Part shown: piece after piece, positions 40,401-49,400 of the stretch | Layout: each line of letters opens with the position of its first letter | Numbering within the stretch: the first letter of the stretch is position 1 | The notes under the pieces: generated by a model | Told to the model about the DNA's origin: nothing | Seen by the model: the letters and a program-made list of their open reading frames with translations, nothing else | Database searches by the model: none | Origin: Ryuthela nishihirai | Taxonomy: Eukaryota; Arthropoda; Arachnida; Araneae; Heptathelidae | Length of the DNA stretch: 64,000 bases | Direction of reading: 5' to 3' | NCBI GenBank assembly: GCA_038380435.1 | Contig: JAWZYU010000034.1 | Location: 36,456,901 to 36,520,900, forward strand | Program-made: the position numbers and the translations under genes

Positions 40401-43400
40401 TAATGCCTCTTAGATAATAATGTCTTTATCACAATGAATAGAAGGTTCCAGTTACACATGGGTGTACATCCATTATTGCACTATACAAAACTACCCTTTA
40501 AAGGTAATCTCTGACACACCCAATGCAGTTGTGACCAAGATCAAAACCCTGTTTGATAAAACTATGGTGGCCAGCGTCTGATCCATGTCTCCAAGACGAC
40601 TTTTATGTCCACCACATTATCGAATCTTTGTCCCTAGAACTGTTTCTCATCAAGCTGACTAGGTGAAAGTCCAACAGTGCCAAAACCCAGCTGTAAGGGG
40701 GATGTGGCATCACAGACCATTCCATCTTTACAATTGCCTGATTTGTGGCAAAATATGAAGGTGAGCACTATCATAGTTAGCTGGATGGATTTGAGATCTT
40801 TTAGTGGTTTGTTCTCTCTGGTGGCTTCCCAAAGCTTCTTGGGTGCAACAATATAACAGGTGCCACTTACACCATACTCCAGAACACCATACTTTGCACC
40901 ATACTCCAGAACATCCATAAGGATGACACCATTATCATCCTAAAAAATATGACCTACCCCTGTGTGCTAATAGTTGAGTTTTAAACTTCTTGGGGCGGGG
41001 GTGGCTCAGTCGGTAGCGCGCCAGGCTCGTAATCTGTAGTTCCCAGGTTCGAGTCCCAGCTGGGTCAGCGTTGAGATTTATCTCCGCAAAAATCCCCGCC
41101 CTGCCCACGGTCAGTAGGGGACACCGATGGGCTTGGAAAGGCCGCCGTCCGTCGGATGGGACGTTAAGCCGTGGCCCCGTGTGCGGGAGAGCCATACCCT
41201 GTGCACGTTAAAGAACACGCTGGATGGCCTTGACGGGAGGCTACCATCTGTCTCCCAACAGCTGTTCCAGTGGGTCCCCTCCCCCAACCTTCTCTGAGCC
41301 TTCGGGGTCCCTGTGACCTGGCCATTTAGCCCATGGTGTGCAAAAAAGTGCCGCTCAGAGGTAAAACAACCCAACCCTTTAAACTTCTTAGGTCTGGAAG
41401 AGGTGTGCTGCCCCTTCATCGACTGATTCTTAGTCTCTGGATCATACAGATGTACTTAAGTCACATCTCTTGTCCAACGTTTTAAAAAAAAGATATCTTC
41501 TTGGTGTTCAAACATCACCAGCAGTGCAGTATACACCTCCACCCTCTTTTTATCCCAATCAAATGTCAGTTAATAAGGACCCCATTTGGTACACACTTTC
41601 CAATTGCCTAAATCTCTAATTATTGTTTCCATGGCATTGTGATGCAAGTGATCATTGATCTCCCTGATGGTTATGTACCTGTCTGCATGTGAAACAAGTC
41701 ATCTGTCTGTTGTTATCAGGGGCCGGGGGTGGCTCAGTCGGTAGCGCGCCAGGCTCGTAATCTGTAGTTCCCAGGTTCGAGTCCCAGCTGGGTCAGCGTT
41801 GAGATTTATCTCCGCAAAATTCCCCGCCCTGCCCACGGTCAGTAGGGGACACCGATGGGCTTGGAAAGGCCGCCGTCCGTCGGATGGGACGTTAAGCCGT
41901 GGCCCCGTGTGCGGGAGAGCCATACCCTGTGCACGTTAAAGAACACGCTGGATGGCCTTGACGGGAGACTACCATCTGTCTCCCAACAGCTGTTCCAGTG
42001 GGTCCCCTTCCCCAACCTTCTCTGAGCCTTCGGGGTCCATGTGACCTGGCCATTTAGCCCATGGTGTGCAAAAAAGTGCCGCTCAGAGGTAAAACAACCC
42101 AACCCTGTTGTTATCATTAATAGCTGCATTTTATGTCCTCCCACTCCATGGTTTGTTCTTGATGGTTGTTTCTCCTTTGGTAAACTTCTTCACTCACCTT
42201 TGCATATTGCTGATGTCATTGTCTGCTCACTATATACCTTGATTTAGCCTGGCACAAATGTAAAAAGTACTGCACTCCTCCTTTATCAGGAACTCGATGG
42301 GGGGCGGGGGGGCTCAGTCGGTAGCGCGCCAGGCTCGTAATCTGTAGTTCCCAGGTTCGAGTCCCAGCTGGGTCAGCGTTGAGATTTATCTCCGCAAAAT
42401 TCCCCTGCCCTGCCCACGGTCGGTAGGGGACACCGATGGGCTTGGAAAGGCCGCCGTCCGTCGGATGGGACGTTAAGCCGTGGCCCCGTGTGCGGGAGAG
42501 CCATACCCTGTGCACATTAAAGAACACGCTGGATGGCCTTGACGGGAGGCTACCAACTGTCTCCCTACAGCTGTTCCAGTGGGTCCTCTCCCCCCATCCT
42601 TCTCTGAGCCTTCGGGGTCCATGTGACCTGGCCATTTAGCCCATGGTGTGCAAAAAAGTGCTGCTCAGAGGTAAAACAACAACCCAACCCAGGAACTCGA
42701 TGACAGCCCTTTGTTTCAGTTTCATATCCATGGAGCACTGATCTATTGAAAAGATAACGTGAAAGAAATAAGAAAGTGCTATTTACATATCTTACAAAGT
42801 ACATAAACACACAACTATTGTTATGCATATTACAGCCCTACAGGCATTACTTTTGGTATGACCCTCATATTAACTTTTGCTTATATACTATATAAAAAAA
42901 AAGGACTTGCATAAAGTAGATTATTGAACCACTGACCCTGGTTTAGTCACTCAGAGGTAAAATACCCTGAATATCTCCTTAAGAAGTAATTTTCAGTTCT
43001 TAAGGAGTAATTTTTTTTTTTCATTTCAGTATGCTGTCTGCAACATGCATACATGTTAAATGACTTCATAATTAAAAGTTAAAAGACGAGCTGATCGAAA
43101 ATTATTTTCACTACTTCTTAATCTTAGAGCATAAAATTAAAAAAAGTGGCGCTCACTTGCAACAGGTATTCTGACAGGATCCTATCATGCAAATCATCAG
43201 TGATATCCTGTGAAGAATAAACTGCTGAAATGCAACATATATTGTGCCTTTTATGGCTTAAACTGTTTCTAAGCACATTAATAACCCACATTAGAGAAGT
43301 TTATACTCAGAGCTATTAAAGAGTTATTAACTCAGTGTTACTGATATATGAAAAATCAGCTGATTTTTTTTTAATAACATTTGCTCTGAAACTTGTATAA

Positions 43401-46400
43401 ATTACATTTCTAAGAAAGTTGCTAAACTCTATTCAGAGAAATAAATGCAAAGTTTTTTTAAGCAATTTTATGTTTTTTACATGTATTATTTCTTATTCAA
43501 TCAGCAGAACTACAAAGAACATTACTCAAGTTGTACTCATACTCAACTGTAGTTTCCAGGTTCGAGTCCCAGCTGGGTCAGCGTTGAGATTTATCTCCGC
43601 AAAATTCCCCGCCCTGTCCACGGTCAGTAGGGGACACCGATGGGCTTGGAAAGGCCACCGTCTGTCGGATGGGACATTAAGCCGTGGCCCCGTGTGCGGG
43701 AGAGCCATACCCTGTGCACGTTAAAGAACACGCTGGATGGCCTTGACGGGAGGCTACCATCTGTCTCCCAACAGCTGTTCCAGTGGGTCCCCTCCCCCAA
43801 CCTTCTCAGAGCCTTCGGGGTCCATGTGACCTGGCCATTTAGCCCAAGGTGTGCAAAAAAGTGCCGCTCAGAGGTAAAACAACCCAACTCATACTCGATA
43901 CATTATTCAAATGTACATACTCAGTTACATTACTCAAACTTGACTCCAAGCAGTACTAGAGAACATGATTGGACCAGTCACAAGGGGCAGGGATTGGCTC
44001 AGTTGATAGAGTGCCAGGCTTGTAATCTGCAGTTCCCAGGTTCGAGTCCCACCTCTGCCAGTGATTTATCTCCACTAAACTCCCACCCTGCTGTCAGTCA
44101 GGAAGGAAACACCAATAGGCTTGGAAAGGTTGCTGTCCATCGGATGGGATGCATAGCTGCAGTTGCATATGCAGGAGAATCACATTGTGCACATTGAAGA
44201 ACATGCTAGATGTCCTTAATGGGAGGCTTCCATCTTTCTCCTAACAGCTCTCCAGTGAGTCACCAACCTTCTCTGAGTCCTTGAGGTCTTTGGACCTGAC
44301 CATTTAATTCCTTGTGCACAAAAAACTGCCACTCAGAAGTAACACAAATACATCTCTAGTGAGCACTGAATTTGGTAAATGTCAAAAAAGTGTGGGGGCG
44401 GGGGTGGCTCAGTCGGTAGCACGCCAGGCTTGTAATCTGTAGTTCCCAGGTTCGAGTCCCAGCTGGGTCAGCATTGAGATTTATCTCCGCAAAATTCCCC
44501 GCCCTGCCCACAGTCAGTAGGGGACACCGATGGGTTTGGAAAGGCCGCCGCCTGTCGGATGGGACGTTAAGCCATGGTCCCGTGTGTGGGAGAGCCATAC
44601 CCTGTGCACGTTAAAGAACACGCTGGATGGCCTTGACGGGAGGCTGCCATTTGTCTCCCAACAGCTGTTCCAGTGGGTCCCCTCCCCCAACCTTCTCTGA
44701 GCCTTCGGGGTCCATGTGACCTGGCCATTTAGCCCATGGTGTGCAATAAAGTGCCACTCAGAGGTAAAACAACCCAACCCAAAAAAGTGTTTGATCTCTG
44801 CTAATCCCTAACCTGCCCTCAATATGAAAGGGGATACGAATGGGTTCTTATAAAGGATGCCATCTGTCAGACAGAATATTAAGCTATGGCTCTGTGTGCA
44901 GGAGATTCACATCCTGTGTACATTAAAGAACACATTGTATGGCCTTGATGAGTACTATCTGTATCCTAAACAGCTGTCCAGTGAATCACCTTCCCCCAAC
45001 AGTAATAAAATAATCAGAGGATATAATCCAAATCAAGCAAAGGAGCATTCCAAAAGTTCTTGACATGAATCTGCAGAACAAATACCATTGCACTTACCTC
45101 AACAAAACTTTTACTGTCCTTCAATGTACTACCCTTCAGTATCTATGCCAATTCTGGAACTCTTGGTGGTACTTCTTTGGGATACTCTGCAACTCTGAAT
45201 GAACGCATTTTGCAAGGTCTTGCACCCTTGAAAAAAGGTTTCCCAGCAAGTTCCTTTTTAATTTTTAGAAACAATCAAAAAATCACATGATGCAAGCAAG
45301 ATTGGGTGAATATGTAGGATGGGGTAGCTTTTGATTTTTTTCTGTTCAGAAATAGACCGTAACTGCAGGGTTTTGTAAGCACTGACATTGTCATGAAGAA
45401 GAAGCCTTGACATGCCTGTCATTGAATGTTGCTTCTTCATCTCCTTAACCATTTTGGGCAAACAATGTTGTTGTAGTATTGGCCATTTATAGTCATTTTT
45501 TGAGGTAAGATGTCTACAGCTACCACTCCTTGGGAATTGAAGAGATTTGTGAACATCCTCTTTCTTGAACAAAGGATGTTATCAGAGGATTTGGGGATGC
45601 GGTCCTTCTTCCACAACCCAAACATAGTTGTCGATCTTTCTGGGAGTTGTAATAAAACCACATCTCATCACCTATGACAATCTCTGTTAACTGTTTGGGG
45701 CCATTAGGTTCAAACATTGCCAGCATCTCCTTGCACGAGTCGAATCTGGCCCTTTTTTGCTGTTCTATCAGTTGTGGTGTACCTATTTGACACAGATCTT
45801 TGGAAACTTTAAATGATGATGAATAATTGTTTCCACACTGATACCTGAATGGTGATGTGTGGGTTTTCCTTTATGAGTTCACAAACAGCAATAATGGTTG
45901 GGTTGGGTTGTTTTACCTCTGAGCGGCACTTTTTTGCACACCATGGGCTAAATGGCGAAGGTCACATGGACCCCGAAGGCTCAGAGAAGGTTGGGAGAGG
46001 GGACCCATTGGAACAGCTGTTGGGAGACAGATGGTAGCCTCCCGTCAAAGACATCCAGCGTGTTCTTTAACGTTGGGTTGTTTTACCTCTGAGCGGCACT
46101 TTTTTGCACACCATGGGCTAAATGGCCAGGCCACAAGAACCCTGAAGGCTCAGAGAAGGTTGGGGGAGGGGACCCACTGGAACAGCTGTTGGGAGACAGA
46201 TGGTAGCCTCCCATCAAGGCCATCCAGTGTGTTCTTTAACGTTGGGTTGTTTTACCTCTGAGCGGCACTTTTTTTGCACACCATGAGCTAAATGGCCAGG
46301 TCACATGGACCCCGAAGGCTCAGAGAAGGTTGGGGGAGGGGACCCACTGGAACAGCTGCTGGGAGACAGAAGATGGTAGCCTCCCGTCACGGCCATCCAG

Positions 46401-49400
46401 CGTGTTCTGTAACATGCACAGAGTTTGGCTCTCCCACACACGGGGCCACGGCTTAACGTCCCATCAGACGGACAGCGGCCTTTCCAAGCCCATCGGTGTC
46501 CCCTACTGACCGTGGGCAAGGTGGGGAAATTTTGCGGAGATAAATCTCAACGCTGACCCAGCTGGGACTCGAACCTGGGAACTACAGAATACGAGCCTGG
46601 CGCACTACCGACTGAGCCACCCCCGCCCCAGCAATAATGGTTCTCTTGTTTAAGCCTCCATCAGTCTTCCTGCACAAAGTCTTCGCAGACCAAACTTTAC
46701 ATGCCACCAGCAGAGAAATGATGATGATGTGGCCTTTGTATTTAACATATAATGATAAGACAAGCTTTAAAATAAGTCGTAGCTTATTAACTTTGCTTAA
46801 TCCAGTTAAATCACTAGGAGATAATATAATAACTCTTATATTCACACAATCAAATATTCTCATTTCATAAATTTATAATTTTATGTTGTAAAATATATCA
46901 GTATAATCGAAATCCAAAGTGAATGCACAGTATTCCCTGTTAAGAAACAATAATTAATAGATTCTGAAAAAAATTCATTGCCGCCACGGCGGGAATCGAA
47001 CCCGCATCTCTCCAGATTCATGCCAGAGCGCGCTACCATTGCACCACGCGTCGGACAACGAATATTTTCAGAATATGACCTTTTAAGTTTTTCTTCTTGA
47101 GACGTGACTGAGACAGCGCCATCTATACTCAAGGAGATGCAACGTTTTACAGTCGTTGCATTTGATTATCAGATGTTAATGAGGAGGTCGCTAACACTAC
47201 CGCGTTAAATATATAATTGAAATCCAAAGTGAATGCACAGTATTCCCTGTTAAGAAACAATAATTAATAGATTCTGAAAAAAATTCATTGCCGCCACGGC
47301 GGGAATCGAACCCGCATCTCTCCAGATTCATGCCAGAGCGCGCTACCATTGCACCACGCGTCGGACAACGAATATTTTCAGAATATGACCTTTTAAGTTT
47401 TTCTTCTTGAGACGTGACTGAGACAGCGCCATCTATACTCAAGGAGATGCAACGTTTTACAGTCGTTGCATTTGATTATCAGATGTTAATGAGGAGGTCG
47501 CTAACGCTACCGCGTTAAATATATAATTGAAATCCAAAGTGAATGCACAGTATTCCCTGTTAAGAAACAATAATTAATAGATTCTGAAAAAAATTCATTG
47601 CCGCCACGGCGGGAATCGAACCCGCATCTCTCCAGATTCATGCCAGAGCACGCTACCATTGCACCACGCGTCGGACAACGAATATTTTCAGAATATGACC
47701 TTTTAAGTTTTTCTTCTTGAGACGTGACTGAGACAGCGCCATCTATACTCAAGGAGATGCAACGTTTTACAGTCGTTGCATTTGATTATCAGATGTTAAT
47801 GAGGAGGTCGCTAACGCTACCGCGTTAAATATATAATTGAAATCCAAAGTGAATGCACAGTATTCCCTGTTAAGAAACAATAATTAATAGATTCTGAAAA
47901 AAATTCATTGCCGCCACGGCGGGAATCGAACCCGCATCTCTCCAGATTCATGCCAGAGCGCGCTACCATTGCACCACGCGTCGGACAACGAATATTTTCA
48001 GAATATGACCTTTTAAGTTTTTCTTCTTGAGACGTGACTGAGACAGTGCCATCTATACTCAAGGAGATGCAACGTTTTACAGTCGTTGCATTTGATTATC
48101 AGATGTTAATGAGGAGGTCGCTAACGCTACCGCGTTAAATATATAATTGAAATCCAAAGTGAATGCACAGTATTCCCTGTTAAGAAACAATAATTAATAG
48201 ATTCTGAAAAAAATTCATTGCCGCCACGGCGGGAATCGAACCCGCATCTCTCCAGATTCATGCCAGCTATTAATTATTGTTTCTTAACAGGGAATACTGT
48301 GCATTCACTTTGGATTTCAATTATATATTTAACGCGGTAGCGTTAGCGACCTCCTCATTAACATCTGATAATCAAATGCAACGACTGTAAAACGTTGCAT
48401 CTCCTTGAGTATAGATGGCGCTGTCTCAGTCACGTCTCAAGAAGAAAAACTTAAAAGGTCATATTCTGAAAATATTCGTTGTCCGACGCGTGGTGCAATG
48501 GTAGCGCGCTCTGGCATGAATCTGGAGAGATGCGGGTTCGATTCCCGCCGTGGCGGCAATGAATTTTTTTCAGAATCTATTAATTATTGTTTCTTAACAG
48601 GGAATACTGTGCATTCACTTTGGATTTCAATTATATATTTAAGCGGTAGCGTTAGCGACCTCCTCATTAACATCTGATAATCAAATGCAACGACTGTAAA
48701 ACGTTGCATCTCCTTGAGTATAGATGGCGCTGTCTCAGTCACGTCTCAAGAAGAAAAACTTAAAAGGTCATATTCTGAAAATATTCGTTGTCCGACGCGT
48801 GGTGCAATGGTAGCGCGCTCTGGCATGAATCTGGAGAGATGCGGGTTCGATTCCCGCCGTGCGGCAATGAATTTTTTTCAGAATCTATTAATTATTGTTT
48901 CTTAACAGGGAATACTGTGCATTCACTTTGGATTTCAATTATATATTTAACGCGGTAGCGTTAGCGACCTCCTCATTAACATCTGATAATCAAATGCAAC
49001 GACTGTAAAACATTGCATCTCCTTGAGTATAGATGGCGCTGTCTCAGTCACGTCTCAAGAAGAAAAACTTAAAAGGTCATATTCTGAAAATATTCGTTGT
49101 CCGACGCGTGGTGCAATGGTAGCGCGCTCTGGCATGAATCTGGAGAGATGCGGGTTCGATTCCCGCCGTGGCGGCAATGAATTTTTTTTCAGAATCTATA
49201 TCAGTATAATCTTTCTTACCCATGATGAAAATGCTTCAAAAAATTTTAGGGTGCAATGATTGGGAGTTGGGGGGAAATTATGCTTGGATAACTAAATTTT
49301 GCGTTCTGATTGGACCTCTGAAGCCCATGGCAGCTTGAGGATGATGATGATGACAGGAGATGATTTTAAACCCTGGTGTTTATGAGAACGCCTTGAAAAT

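Larger units (their letters stand above)
40620..42250 (-). pseudogene. mariner transposase 3, heavily decayed
   Basis: On the minus strand [17 protein letters not shown] followed by [13 protein letters not shown] is recognisable as the segment between the first and second catalytic sites of mariner transposases. The S1 at 40992 splits it. Other parts are only fragments. Confidence 0.65.
40384..42867 (-). mobile_element. mariner-like transposon 3, holding three S1 insertions
   Basis: TA at 40382-40383 and 42868-42869. Ends catgggatgaaccaaaataa and (complement) tgagggtcataccaaaagta. After removing three S1 copies and their duplications the element is about 1285 bp, the normal mariner size. Confidence 0.8.

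Noticed and set aside
41111..41419. Recurrent ~87-residue antisense frame ([18 protein letters not shown]...) seen at more than a dozen sites
   Set aside because: It coincides every time with an S1 SINE read backwards and varies as the SINE nucleotides vary, with truncations at SINE ends. It is a by-product of the repeat, not a gene family.
43640..44197. 185-residue forward frame, the longest in the window
   Set aside because: It spans two S1 SINEs and their junction. No protein family features.
47197..47442. 81-residue frame (begins [20 protein letters not shown]) repeated in the 310-bp units
   Set aside because: It runs through the tRNA-like part, uses a TTG start, the unit length is not divisible by 3, and changes between copies show no coding pattern. 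Treated as non-coding.
48149..48460. Hammerhead ribozyme in the 310-bp unit
   Set aside because: No CUGANGA...GAAA core with pairing stems on either strand by eye; only a CUGAUAA.
48484..48556. A cluster of functional tRNA genes
   Set aside because: A and B boxes and the T arm are good, but the anticodon stem does not pair and U33 is absent. A tRNA-derived promoter is the safer call. tRNAscan-SE would settle it.
46909..49196. CRISPR-like or satellite array
   Set aside because: Units are contiguous without spacers and reverse orientation midway inside one target duplication. The window is animal DNA.
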